Assembly: GCF_030503435.1 (NCBI RefSeq)
Contig: NZ_JAUKPO010000005.1
Coordinates: 332,514 to 396,513 of the forward strand
Reading direction: 5' to 3'
DNA: 64,000 nt
From: Rhodocytophaga aerolata
GTDB lineage: Bacteria > Bacteroidota > Bacteroidia > Cytophagales > 172606-1
The position numbers were made by a program, and so were the translations under genes. The notes beneath the pieces are model-generated. The model saw nothing but the letters and a program-made list of their open reading frames with translations, was not told the DNA's origin and made no database searches. Position 1 is the first letter of the stretch, and each line of letters starts with the position of its first letter. Of the stretch, positions 7,789 to 16,521 are shown in pieces.

Positions 7789-9906
7789 TTACTGGATGGA
7801 ATACATAATGGTCACTGTCTTGGTATCGCCGTCGTCGGTATTATTGGGTAATTTACCTGGATCTAGTTCCAGCACTTCGCTGCCAGTTAGTTCTTTTACC
7901 GGCTTTTCCCACTTCATAGCTACTTTTGCATCAGCAGCGCTTTTACCTTTCAACATTTCGACAATCACTTTATCGTCCTCATGTATGTAATAGGTGTGCG
8001 TGTATAAATTATCAATATTCTTATTTGCCGGAATCATCGCCGATTGATAGAGCACTCGGTCTGCTGAGCTGATTCGCCACATAATATCACCGGTATCGGC
8101 TTTTTTGAGGCGGATATTTGAAATGCCCAACGTTACAAAGCGCAGCTTTTTATTATCGAGCTCAAACCGGATGGCTGAGTTACTAGTGCCTACTTCAACC
8201 GGCGGCGTACCCTCCTTTACTACCAATGTTTTCACAGCAAACGCTACTGGCGCTTTCTCCTGACGGTTCAGGTCTGTATAAGGCATAAACAAATCTATAG
8301 AGCTGACAGGCTTTGAAATCTGGAAAGAAACGCCTTTTTTATTGCCTGCATCAGCAGCTTTTTCCACATTCTTATTTATCAAGGTCATGTTTTTCAGCAG
8401 ATCAGCGCCACGGGTTTCTTTAGCTGATGCTTCAGCCAGCTGAATAATAAGACTATTGGGAAGCATATCTGTGTAAAGCTTTGGTAACTGGTAGGGAATA
8501 TGGACAACAAGCCCCCTGGAGTTATTATATACAGTATCCACGGCTTTTACCACAGCCGCTATCTTGGCATCCTGCACCACACTTACCGGCAAATTCTGTT
8601 TTATCTGCTTCTGCGTAATAAGTCCCTCACTGTTATGCAATTTTACTTGCAACGCAAACTCACTGGGATTTTCCTGCCGGATTTCCGGATGATGCAGCAA
8701 CAGGTTAAAAGATGGATAGAAAACCGAAACTTTTCCGGGAGTATTATAGGGCAATATAACTGCACCGGCTGAATCGATTTCGGCCTTGCCGGATACAACT
8801 AGGCCACCATTCAGGAAATTAGCTGAACCAGTAGCCGTAGTATAAACAGGTACGGCAGCTACAGCTGGCGTATTGGGAGCAGCCTGGGCATTATAGGCAA
8901 ATGTAAGCATTGCACCAGCAACCCCTTCGTGTGTGGCATGTGGATTAACGGCAAAATCGGTGATGCGCACTGCCGGTACTTTGGTACGGCTTATGTCAGC
9001 TACTATCTGCAGTGCTTCATTTTTTAACGTAAGCGTTTTTTGCTTAGGGTCCAGAGTCCACTCTCCTTCCAGAGCAGTTTTATTGTCGAAATTAGTTATG
9101 ACCTGGCCTCCGGCGGCACGCAAAGCCCGTACCTTCTTAGTAGCTACCAATCCTTTACTAGTACTTTTTTGCACTTTCAACCGGAGGGCATCCCCTTCTA
9201 CATACAAAAATGAAAAGGGAGTATTTAATACTACATTTCCACTGGCATTTATATCTTTTTTCGCCTTATTGCTACCTGGTGCAACAGCAAAATCCTGTTC
9301 CAGGCTTTGGGCTTCGTATTTTTTGCCTGCCTTATCAGTTATCGTAATCTGCTTGGGAGTAATGCTGATAAAAGAAGCGGCTGGTTTGGTTAACGTAATA
9401 TCCTGGTTATAAACTCTGTCGAAAGGATTGCCTTTGCCGGGAATAGCCCCAATATATAATTTTATAGGCGTAGTACCTTCCGGTAAATCCAGGTGATAAT
9501 AGGGTATAAATAATTCAATGCCAGTATTGCGGCGGCCTTGTGCTTTATTCTGTGGGTCATAGGCATGTTCTTCCGATACATGCATGGCTACGGTGTTACT
9601 GGCTTTGTTATACTGTTTGTAGTTTAGGCCGTTATAAAATGTTTCGTTGGTGCCTTTGTTTACCAGGCTTGCATAAAAAGTGAACAGGTTTTTGCCTTCT
9701 CCGTTTTTCATACCGGTGTACTCGGCAGCTGAAAAATTATACTCGCAGCTGAAAAACAAAGATATTCCCTGGATTCCCTCTTTCTGTGCTTTGTCGTTTA
9801 CCGTTATTTTATAGATATCCAGTTTTGGTTTAGTTGCTGTTGCCCCCTGCCCGAAAGCAGTATGAATGAACAAAAAAACCAGTAAAAACAAATTAATATA
9901 TCGCAT
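7789..9906 (-). CDS. Large secreted protein with three similar modules, unknown function
   Basis: A 705-residue protein with a signal peptide (MRYINLFLLVFLFIHTAFG). I do not recognise a family. The same plan seems to occur three times: a DIYKITVN / VRITDFAVN / VVKAVDTV-type opening, an E-G-[IV]-x-G-like strand, then a [LV]-F-[IMY]-P-[YS] strand with L near the end (ELFIPYYHLDL near 130, VSVFYPSFNLLL near 390, IDLFMPYTDL near 560). Each module is about 170 residues and beta-rich. The end is different (VIVEMLKGKSAADAK, a C2-like look). It is probably periplasmic or surface-attached. It has no close neighbour on its strand. The opposite-strand frame at 8933-9412 is a shadow. Confidence 0.75.
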   Translation of the reverse strand: MRYINLFLLVFLFIHTAFGQGATATKPKLDIYKITVNDKAQKEGIQGISLFFSCEYNFSAAEYTGMKNGEGKNLFTFYASLVNKGTNETFYNGLNYKQYNKASNTVAMHVSEEHAYDPQNKAQGRRNTGIELFIPYYHLDLPEGTTPIKLYIGAIPGKGNPFDRVYNQDITLTKPAASFISITPKQITITDKAGKKYEAQSLEQDFAVAPGSNKAKKDINASGNVVLNTPFSFLYVEGDALRLKVQKSTSKGLVATKKVRALRAAGGQVITNFDNKTALEGEWTLDPKQKTLTLKNEALQIVADISRTKVPAVRITDFAVNPHATHEGVAGAMLTFAYNAQAAPNTPAVAAVPVYTTATGSANFLNGGLVVSGKAEIDSAGAVILPYNTPGKVSVFYPSFNLLLHHPEIRQENPSEFALQVKLHNSEGLITQKQIKQNLPVSVVQDAKIAAVVKAVDTVYNNSRGLVVHIPYQLPKLYTDMLPNSLIIQLAEASAKETRGADLLKNMTLINKNVEKAADAGNKKGVSFQISKPVSSIDLFMPYTDLNRQEKAPVAFAVKTLVVKEGTPPVEVGTSNSAIRFELDNKKLRFVTLGISNIRLKKADTGDIMWRISSADRVLYQSAMIPANKNIDNLYTHTYYIHEDDKVIVEMLKGKSAADAKVAMKWEKPVKELTGSEVLELDPGKLPNNTDDGDTKTVTIMYSIQ

Positions 9907-10259
9907 AAATAAATCAAAAAATAAAGATATAATTGAGGTAATGTAAGTCTGAGTAAAGTCTATGCAGACTGGCTAAATTCAATATTGGTTTGTAAGTGAA
10001 CGATTGCTTACCATTCAGATTGCCTCTGCTGTTCAACATTTTCCACAAAAATAGACAAAAGAAAGGATTTGGTTTTATCCTTGCTCAAACAACCCGGCTC
10101 TTTAGTAGCAGGCAACAAAGATTTTTTTATGAGTCCTGCATCGTTCTTTAAGAATAAATGTACATATTAGCTATTTGACCATGCCAGTTATTTATTCCAG
10201 TTGGCTCAGAATAATGAACAAATTAATACATTTTAAATTGCCTGCATAAACCTAAACCG
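9907..10259. other. Divergent intergenic region
   Basis: About 350 bp between the large secreted protein and the HAD gene, so it should hold two promoters. No convincing TTG/TAnnTTTG pair was found. A weak dyad GTAAG...CTTAC lies near 9991-10011. Nothing else is seen. Confidence 0.5.
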
Positions 10260-10727
10260 ATGCGCATAGCCTTTGACCTAGATAATACCTTAATTCCCTG
10301 CGGTGGCGAATTTCCCACTGTAAGGCGGTTTCCTAAACCTTTAATGGATCTCTGCGGATGGGAGCCACTCCGCGAAGGCACTATCGAACTGATGAAGTAT
10401 CTGAAAAGCCAGAACAATGAGATCTGGATCTATACTACATCTTTACGCAATCCTTCTTCAATTAAATGGCTATTTCTGCTTTATGGCATCCGAATAGACG
10501 GTGTTGTAAATCAGCAGATTCATAACAAAAAGGTACGCAATGAACATATTTACTGCTCCAAATATCCGCCTGCTTTCGGAATTGATATGCTGGTAGACGA
10601 TCAGGAAGGCGTACAGGTTGAAGCAGCCAAATATAATTTCAACATGATCTGGATAAAACCTGAAGATACCAACTGGGTAGACAAAGTAAAACAAATGTGT
10701 AGTGGCTATTCTATAAAATACACCTAA
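10260..10727 (+). CDS. HAD family hydrolase
   Basis: A compact 155-residue haloacid-dehalogenase-type phosphohydrolase. Motif I is FDLDNTLIP with the nucleophile D6 and the general acid/base D8; motif II lies in WIYTTSLRN (T/S); the acidic motif IV is in DMLVDDQEG (near 119). It has only a very small cap, so the substrate could be large or a small phosphate ester; it cannot be named. It is followed after 16 bp by the SMP-30-like gene and probably forms an operon with it, which hints at work in sugar or sugar-acid metabolism. Confidence 0.8.
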   Translation: MRIAFDLDNTLIPCGGEFPTVRRFPKPLMDLCGWEPLREGTIELMKYLKSQNNEIWIYTTSLRNPSSIKWLFLLYGIRIDGVVNQQIHNKKVRNEHIYCSKYPPAFGIDMLVDDQEGVQVEAAKYNFNMIWIKPEDTNWVDKVKQMCSGYSIKYT

Positions 10728-10743
10728 CCAAACGGCATTCCCC

Positions 10744-11655
10744 ATGAACCATTTAAGTAACAGTTCTTCACTCAATCAGTTGAAAGTTGAAGTGGTAGTA
10801 GACGCAAAAGCAATTTTAGGTGAAGGAGCCATCTGGGACAGCCGCAGCAAACTACTCTACTGGGTAGATATTATGCAAGGCTTCGTGCATAGTTACAATC
10901 CTGCTAATGGACAAACCCATACAAGTGATGTAGGGCAATACGTAGGCACCGTAGTTCCCAGGCATAGCGGTGAATTACTGCTTGCTGTAAAGAATGGATT
11001 TTCCAGCCTAAATCCTGCTACCGGAAAACTAACGCCTATTAGCAATCCGGAAGCACACCTGCCCGGCAACCGTTTCAACGATGGTAAATGTGACCCAGCC
11101 GGACGGTTCTGGGCCGGAACCATGTCTTTAAAACAATCAACGGGTGCTGGCAGCCTTTACTGCCTCCACACCGACCTTAGGGTGGAAAAAGTGATAGAGC
11201 AGGTAACCATCTCTAATGGCTTGGTCTGGAGTTCTGACCATAAAACCTTTTACTATATAGATACGCCTACTCTAGAAATAGCGGCCTATGACTATGATCT
11301 GCAAACCGGAAAGATCAGTAACCGCAGAGTAGCTATTACTGTCCCAAAGGAAGAAGGCTCGCCGGATGGAATGACTATAGATGCCGAAAATATGCTCTGG
11401 ATAGCCCATTATGGTGGCGCACAAGTAGCACGGTGGAATCCGTATACTGGCAAAAAAATGCAATCTGTTACGTTGCCGGTTAGCCAGCCTACCTCCTGTG
11501 CTTTTGGAGGCGAAAAGTTGAATGACTTATATATCACTACCTGCCGGGAGAATATGAAGGAGGAGCAACTACAGAAAGAACCACTAGCCGGAGCTTTATT
11601 TAGAGTATCCGCAATGCCAGTGCAGGGTGTACTTGCTTATGAATTTAAAGGCTAG
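10744..11655 (+). CDS. SMP-30/gluconolactonase/LRE family protein
   Basis: A 303-residue six-bladed propeller lactonase, full length. Family signatures are in order: GEGAIWD with the metal ligand E27, RFNDGKCDPAGRFWAGTM, ISNGLVWSSD with the metal-binding Asn, GSPDGMTID with the catalytic Asp, and LNDLYITT. Such proteins open sugar lactones with Ca2+ or Zn2+. There is no signal peptide, so it acts in the cytoplasm. It follows the HAD gene by 16 bp and precedes a FGGY sugar kinase by about 290 bp, in keeping with a small sugar-use cluster. The exact lactone is not known. Confidence 0.88.
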   Translation: MNHLSNSSSLNQLKVEVVVDAKAILGEGAIWDSRSKLLYWVDIMQGFVHSYNPANGQTHTSDVGQYVGTVVPRHSGELLLAVKNGFSSLNPATGKLTPISNPEAHLPGNRFNDGKCDPAGRFWAGTMSLKQSTGAGSLYCLHTDLRVEKVIEQVTISNGLVWSSDHKTFYYIDTPTLEIAAYDYDLQTGKISNRRVAITVPKEEGSPDGMTIDAENMLWIAHYGGAQVARWNPYTGKKMQSVTLPVSQPTSCAFGGEKLNDLYITTCRENMKEEQLQKEPLAGALFRVSAMPVQGVLAYEFKG

Positions 11656-11946
11656 TAAAATTTACAGGTAAGCTACAGATAAACCACCCCTTCTTTAGCA
11701 ATGAGTTAGCACTTCTGGTAACTCTGTATTCAATAAATCAAAAATGGACAAATAAAATCTTATGGCGAAAAGTGTTGTTTTGCGTTACATTTATAATTAT
11801 ATTTAGAAATTATACTATTAAACAAAGTTATTATAGTAATTAGAGAAGTTTTATTAATACAAGAAGTTGTCTTTATTGTTTCAAAGCTATTTTAATAAAC
11901 AATCAGCTGTTCAGAACCGGAAGATAGCTACTAAACTATATTGCTT

Positions 11947-13374
11947 ATGAGAACTGGTGTGCCAGTCATAGCCATATTCGACATTGGCAAGACAAACAAA
12001 AAGTTTTTGCTATTTGACAGAGAATACAATGTCGTATATGAAACAAGCACTGTCCTTGATATATCCTTGGATGAAGACGGCGAACCTTGTGAAAATTTGC
12101 CTGCCTTAACCTCCTGGATGAAGCAAACCCTCGACGATGCGCTGTTTGATCAACGCTTTCATATAAGAGCCTTAAATTTTTCAGCCTATGGAGCCAGTTT
12201 TGTACATTTAGATAAACGGGGCTATCCGGTAACAGATCTGTATTCTTATCTTAAAAAGTATCCGGAATCATTGTTGCATACCTTCTACGAAAAATATGGT
12301 ACTAAAGAAACCATTGCTACCGAAACAGCCTCTCCTCCATTGGGCATGTTAAACGCGGGCTTGCAACTTTACTGGCTGAAATACCACAAACCTGGCATTT
12401 TTAAAAAAATAAAACATTCGTTACACTTACCTCAATACTGCAGTTACCTGTTTACCAACAAAGCCTTTACAGAGATGACCAGTCTGGGATGCCACTCCAC
12501 TTTGTGGAATTTCTACAAAAAGGACTATCACAGCTGGGCCAGGCAGGAAGATCTGGTAAAGTTATTTCCCTCTATCAGCTCTACCTATACCAGAATGGAT
12601 ATTCCATTAGGAAAGTATAAGTTCTGTGCCGGCATAGGCATACATGATGATTCTGCCGCTTTACTACCCTATTCCATTACTGTGGGTGAGCCTTTTATGC
12701 TCTTATCTACCGGTACCTGGAATGTCACCTTCAATCCGTATAACGACGATCCGTTAACCAGTGCAGAATTGAGCAAAGACTGTCTGGCCTATATGAGTGC
12801 CAACGGCAGGCCCGTTAAAGCTTCCAGGCTTTTTCTGGGATATGAGTATGCGTACTTTGAGAAAAAAATGGCTACTTATTTTAACAAAAATAAACATTAC
12901 CACCAAACAGTAAAATTTGACAAAAACCTCGTTCAGCAACTTATTTTCCAGAACAACAGCCGGAAAAAGTTTTTTCCTCAGCCTATGGAGGCCACGAATT
13001 CATCTTCTTTCAGGAAACATAGGGCAGTGGATTTGTCTTTGTTCAGTAGCTATGAAGAGGCCTATCATCAGCTTAATATAGATCTGGTTGTACTACAAGC
13101 AATGTCTTTAGAGGCTATTATGGGTAGTATCCCCATAAAAAAGATATACATCACTGGAGGCTTTTGTGAGAATGAAATTTTTATTCAACTTCTGGCAAGC
13201 CGCTTTCCGGAAATAGAAGTATACACCGCTTCTATGTCGGAAGCCAGTGCATTAGGAGCAGCCCTGCTCCTACACGACTGTTGGAATAACCTTAAACCAA
13301 TTCAAACTTTATTTAAATTTACACACTTTGCTCCTCAGAAAGACATTGCTATCCTTCAATATGAAATCTTATAA
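11947..13374 (+). CDS. FGGY-family carbohydrate kinase (rhamnulokinase/fuculokinase-like)
   Basis: A 475-residue sugar kinase of the ASKHA fold. The first phosphate-binding loop is IAIFDIGKTNKK, the second is LLSTGTWNVTF (near 270), and the C-terminal adenosine segment is IYITGGFCENEIF followed by SEASALGAALL. The catalytic Asp is probably in GIHDDSAALLP. The overall pattern, including the TNKK variant of the N-terminal loop, is closest in my judgement to rhamnulokinase and fuculokinase types. A TTG at 11941 would add only two residues, so the ATG at 11947 is used. The expected isomerase and aldolase are not in the window. Downstream lie remnants. Confidence 0.83.
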   Translation: MRTGVPVIAIFDIGKTNKKFLLFDREYNVVYETSTVLDISLDEDGEPCENLPALTSWMKQTLDDALFDQRFHIRALNFSAYGASFVHLDKRGYPVTDLYSYLKKYPESLLHTFYEKYGTKETIATETASPPLGMLNAGLQLYWLKYHKPGIFKKIKHSLHLPQYCSYLFTNKAFTEMTSLGCHSTLWNFYKKDYHSWARQEDLVKLFPSISSTYTRMDIPLGKYKFCAGIGIHDDSAALLPYSITVGEPFMLLSTGTWNVTFNPYNDDPLTSAELSKDCLAYMSANGRPVKASRLFLGYEYAYFEKKMATYFNKNKHYHQTVKFDKNLVQQLIFQNNSRKKFFPQPMEATNSSSFRKHRAVDLSLFSSYEEAYHQLNIDLVVLQAMSLEAIMGSIPIKKIYITGGFCENEIFIQLLASRFPEIEVYTASMSEASALGAALLLHDCWNNLKPIQTLFKFTHFAPQKDIAILQYEIL

Positions 13375-13952
13375 GGAATACCCTCCGCATGTACAATTTG
13401 TCCTGGATCTATAAAACAAAAACTAAATAAGTAGTTTGATCAGATTGATGAATTCGGAAATGAGCTAGTTCCGTCAAATAAGTTAAAAAGTACACGAAAT
13501 CTCTGGGGAATGCTTGCCGAAGAGTATACAGCAGGCGCCGAGTTTATGATGGGTCTTTTGTTTACTATCCACGGAGTACGCGCAGCCGGTTTATTTTCAG
13601 GATTACTTCCGGGCAATAGAGCATCTGTAGCAAGCTGGGTTTCATGGGTGCATCTGATGCTGTAAAACTTCAGCTGACACTTTACTACTAGTTAGAAAAT
13701 CTGTGGAGAAATTAGTGATAATGTTTAATTTCGTTAATGGCTAACTGTTCTGCTTTCCGGTCGGTTCAATGCTCGCTGCTTCAGCTACAGCCGTTGCTTA
13801 TAGTCGGGATATAAAAATCAGCGCAGCAACAGTTGCCCTTAAGGGGTAAGAAAGTTCGCTAAGTAAATAATGATAAGATAGAGCGCATAATTTATATTAA
13901 GTTAGTATTTACATAATTTATTTTTTAAGTATTATTGCAAATAAATCAAGAT
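13375..13952. other. Decayed stretch between kinase and tRNA-Pro
   Basis: No intact gene. It contains one readable remnant (13435-13665, separate entry). A second short open stretch about 13763-13850 (GSMLAASATAVAYS) looks protein-like but cannot be assigned. Confidence 0.5.
13435..13665 (+). pseudogene. Gene remnant, faintly like a nucleoside phosphorylase C-terminus
   Basis: About 76 codons open between two stops and without a sensible start. The translated text (for example NKLKSTRNLWGMLAEEY and IHGVRAAGLFSG) has the composition of a real protein. The order Glu in a GAEFMM segment followed by HGVRAAG loosely resembles the ME(S/A)A...GVRA region of uridine and purine nucleoside phosphorylases. 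That match is weak and from memory. It is a fragment in any case, as such enzymes are over 230 residues. Confidence 0.3.
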
Positions 13953-14026
13953 CGGGGTGTAGCGCAGCCTGGTAGCGTACTTGCATGGGGTGCAAGGGGT
14001 CGTGGGTTCAAATCCCGCCACCCCGA
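13953..14026 (+). tRNA. tRNA-Pro (anticodon GGG)
   Basis: Seven-base acceptor arms CGGGGTG (13953-13959) and CACCCCG (14019-14025) with discriminator A at 14026. The anticodon arm is CTTGC-ATGGGGT-GCAAG, giving anticodon GGG. The T arm holds GGGTTCAAATCCC. The 74-nt gene has no encoded CCA. A stem-loop terminator follows 25 bases later. Next to it lies a decayed gene, so the site may once have served an integrating element, although no duplicated tRNA 3' end was found in the window. Confidence 0.97.
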
Positions 14027-14050
14027 CTTTTAATCAATCAAAGGGTATCA

Positions 14051-14086
14051 AAACCGCTTAAATCGTATGATTTAGGCGGTTTTTGC
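14051..14086 (+). terminator. Terminator downstream of tRNA-Pro
   Basis: 14-bp arms 14051-14064 and 14069-14082 with a GTAT loop and one G-T pair, ending in GGTTTTTGC. It suits termination of the tRNA transcript. Confidence 0.75.
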
Positions 14087-14310
14087 ATTTTTACGCATTT
14101 GCTTTGATTCGACTTTTTTGCTATATTGTTTCAGTTGTGTTTCAATAACCACATCATGTTTCAATGAGAAAACCGAGCTCCTATACATTAAAGTTAAAAA
14201 AATGGAAGGGTTTGGATACTGCTGTCTAAAGAGTTTGTTTGAGGTATTAGAAGCCAATGGCTGTGAGGATTTGCTTCACCAGGAATGATCGGCAGCTGAT
14301 CTTACTTAGT

Positions 14311-15010
14311 TCACTTATATGTATTTATGTGGTGAAGCATTCTGAGTAAAAGCTCTTTTATGGAGGTTTTAGTGGCACCCTCTACATTATAATATTTGTT
14401 ATTCAGGCGATGGGCATAAATAGTATCTGTTTTTTTACTGCTGATGTTCTCCTGTACAAACCGGAACATATCCCACTGACTTTTAGCTGTAATTAGCCCT
14501 AGTTCATGCATAACCTTCAGCACATAAGCTACCTGTGAAACAGATAGCCGGGTAGAAATTTTATGCACCTTAGTTTTCTCTTCTACGTCAGGTAATTGAT
14601 TTTTTGGAGATATTTTTTCAAGAAATAAATTTCTTCTTTTAGCCAGTTGAGCACTTGCTCTTTAATAGAAATCAATCCCTTCTGATAGCCTACATGCGTT
14701 TTAACTAAACGTTGCCTATACATTTTCTGGAAATAATAGAGTAGCGCTAGTTTGTCTTCACTGCTTGGTTGGCTAGCCATCTCATTCTCTATTCTGGCAG
14801 TAACATAAGTAAAAAGTCAACAGAATTCACATTCAACCGGTATAAAGTGGCTACCACTAAATCATGGCTTAGCTTGGTATCAGCGGTCACCAGCGTATAT
14901 AATTCGTTCAGAAGATTGCGATTGCTATGATACAAATGCGCCACATACGTAAAACGCTCCTGCAGGTTAATTTGGGTCAACTTCACAAGCATTTTCTTGA
15001 TTAGCTTCAC
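14311..15010 (-). pseudogene. Broken gene with two frameshifts, RteC-like C-terminus
   Basis: Three short frames follow one another on the minus strand (15010-14789, 14780-14583, 14568-14311), each in a different phase. They join smoothly by one-base shifts: the second frame is open upstream of its ATG through TARIENE, near the run GACTTTTTAC, and the third is open upstream of its GTG through VEEKTKV. Joined, they give about 230 residues, helical and basic, ending STRLSVSQVAYVLKVM and KTSIKELLLRML. This end resembles the C-terminal part of RteC-type proteins and related Bacteroidota element-borne proteins; the match is tentative. The N-terminus is not clear and may be lost. Confidence 0.5.
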
Positions 15011-15110
15011 TAATTTTTCATCTACTGATCGCTTGCCTTGTATTCTCCGGGTACAATTTTATAAAAGGATTTTAACCCAGATTCTGGTAGCGCAAAACCC
15101 ATCAAATAAG

Positions 15111-15506
15111 TTATTTGTGGTACTGTTCCTCTGAAACTTTCTCCATCCAATCGACGACTTTTCCATTGAGATTTTCCTGAATGGCAATATGGGTCATCCC
15201 GGTTGTTGCGGTAGCCCCATGCCAGTGTTTTTCTCCCGGAGAAAACCATACTACATCACCCGGATGAATCTCTTCAACAGGGCCTCCTTCCCGTTGTGCC
15301 CACCCACAACCGGCTGTTACAATCAGGGTTTGGCCTAAGGGATGCGTGTGCCAGGCAGTTCTGGCACCGGGTTCAAATGTAACACTGGCGGCTGCTGCCC
15401 GTCTGTATTCATTGGCCGCAAACAAGGGATCTATCCGTACGGCACCGGTGAACCAGTCTTGTGGTCCTTTGCCTGAAGGCTGTGAACCAACTCTTGTTAT
15501 TTCCAT
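15111..15506 (-). CDS. Cupin domain-containing protein
   Basis: A 131-residue single-domain cupin. Motif 1 is [19 protein letters not shown] with two His and a Gln in place of the usual Glu; motif 2 is [17 protein letters not shown] with His at the expected place. The layout (opening ITRVGSQPS, middle HTHPLGQ, later GEKHWHGA) fits the small metal-binding cupins often labelled (R)-mandelonitrile lyase-like or carboxymuconolactone-associated. The reaction is not known. It heads the same direction as the SDR and alcohol dehydrogenase genes (140 bp and more upstream), so the three may work together on carbonyl compounds. Stop at 15111. Confidence 0.85.
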   Translation of the reverse strand: MEITRVGSQPSGKGPQDWFTGAVRIDPLFAANEYRRAAAASVTFEPGARTAWHTHPLGQTLIVTAGCGWAQREGGPVEEIHPGDVVWFSPGEKHWHGATATTGMTHIAIQENLNGKVVDWMEKVSEEQYHK

Positions 15507-15645
15507 AGAATATGGTTATTACTTTTGGCAATTTCAATTTTACAATTTGCTCTTACATTATTTTCCTGTTGGCACAGGCATGAGAAAGGAGTTCTGCCAG
15601 GCATAATTTACCTTTCCCGTTGTTAAAAACTGTTTCTATCCTGTC

Positions 15646-16425
15646 TCAGGAATTGCCCTCTTCGAGCCGTACGCCTGTAATCTGTTCACACAGGGCAAGG
15701 AATTTCTCTTGTATAGAAATATCCTTAGCTGCTGACAGATAATGCTCCTGTCTCTTATGGTGGAAATAGTGACCACTAACTCTGGCCTCAGGATCATTGC
15801 TTACCGCCAGCCATACCTGTGTCTCAAAACCTTTCTCCAGATTGTCAGGGGCTCCGGCCCCACCCATTCTGGTGGGTACCCAGCCAGGGTTCACGGCATT
15901 GGCATATACATCTGCCCATTTACGTGCCACAGCCATAGTCAGAATTACATCATGAAGTTTGGTATCAGAATAGCTTATATGGCTGCTTCCCTTTCGTGTG
16001 CCGACTGGTAAATTATCCAAATTAGGATTACCCTGGCGATGCATACCTGAACTTAGGTAGATGAGCCGTTTCGGCCTGTGCATTAAACAGGTTAGTATAT
16101 AAGGTGCCAGACTATTGACAGTAAACACTAAGGGCAAACCTTCTGCACCTACACTATTTCTGGCTACCTGATACACACCGGCATTGTGAATGACTGCATC
16201 GAAAATACCCAAAGCATTGGCTTTGGAGGCCAATACTTTGGTTTCCTCCATACTGGATAGGTCAGCTATGAGTACATTGGCTGCACCAGGTACGTTCTCT
16301 AACGCCTGTTTTCCCCGCGCTGCATTGCGGGCATGAAGCACTACCTGATGTCCCTGCTGAATGAATGCCTTTGCTGCCAGTTGCCCAAGACCATCCGCCG
16401 AACCGGTAATAAATACGCTTGCCAT
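15646..16425 (-). CDS. SDR family NAD(P)-dependent oxidoreductase
   Basis: Classical short-chain dehydrogenase of 259 residues. The nucleotide loop is TGSADGLG (7-14), the adenine-side Asp lies in IADLSS, the NNAG-type motif is HNAGV (80-84), and the active site is S126 with Y152-x3-K156 (YSDTK). The closing NPGWVPTRMGG is typical. The first residues (VFITGSADGLG) and HARN after the second strand suggest NADP preference. It lies 96 bp downstream of the zinc alcohol dehydrogenase on the same strand. Substrate unknown. Confidence 0.92.
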   Translation of the reverse strand: MASVFITGSADGLGQLAAKAFIQQGHQVVLHARNAARGKQALENVPGAANVLIADLSSMEETKVLASKANALGIFDAVIHNAGVYQVARNSVGAEGLPLVFTVNSLAPYILTCLMHRPKRLIYLSSGMHRQGNPNLDNLPVGTRKGSSHISYSDTKLHDVILTMAVARKWADVYANAVNPGWVPTRMGGAGAPDNLEKGFETQVWLAVSNDPEARVSGHYFHHKRQEHYLSAAKDISIQEKFLALCEQITGVRLEEGNS

Positions 16426-16521
16426 ACATGACTATTTTAACAGATCACTTATAAAAAGTATGTTGTTTCTACTGCTTCACTCCGTACTCTGCTGACTTAC
16501 TTCTTTCGTATTCATTGCTCT

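Noticed and set aside
8933..9412. 159-codon plus-strand frame
   Set aside because: Shadow of the large secreted protein gene, which has a signal peptide and coherent sequence.
14072..14257. 61-codon minus-strand frame beside the tRNA terminator
   Set aside because: Overlaps the terminator, has no recognisable family and no support; considered as an integrase fragment but no motif fits.
15022..15249. 75-codon frame overlapping the cupin gene end
   Set aside because: Mostly a shifted reading of the cupin gene; the last 30 codons lie beyond it but are not assignable.
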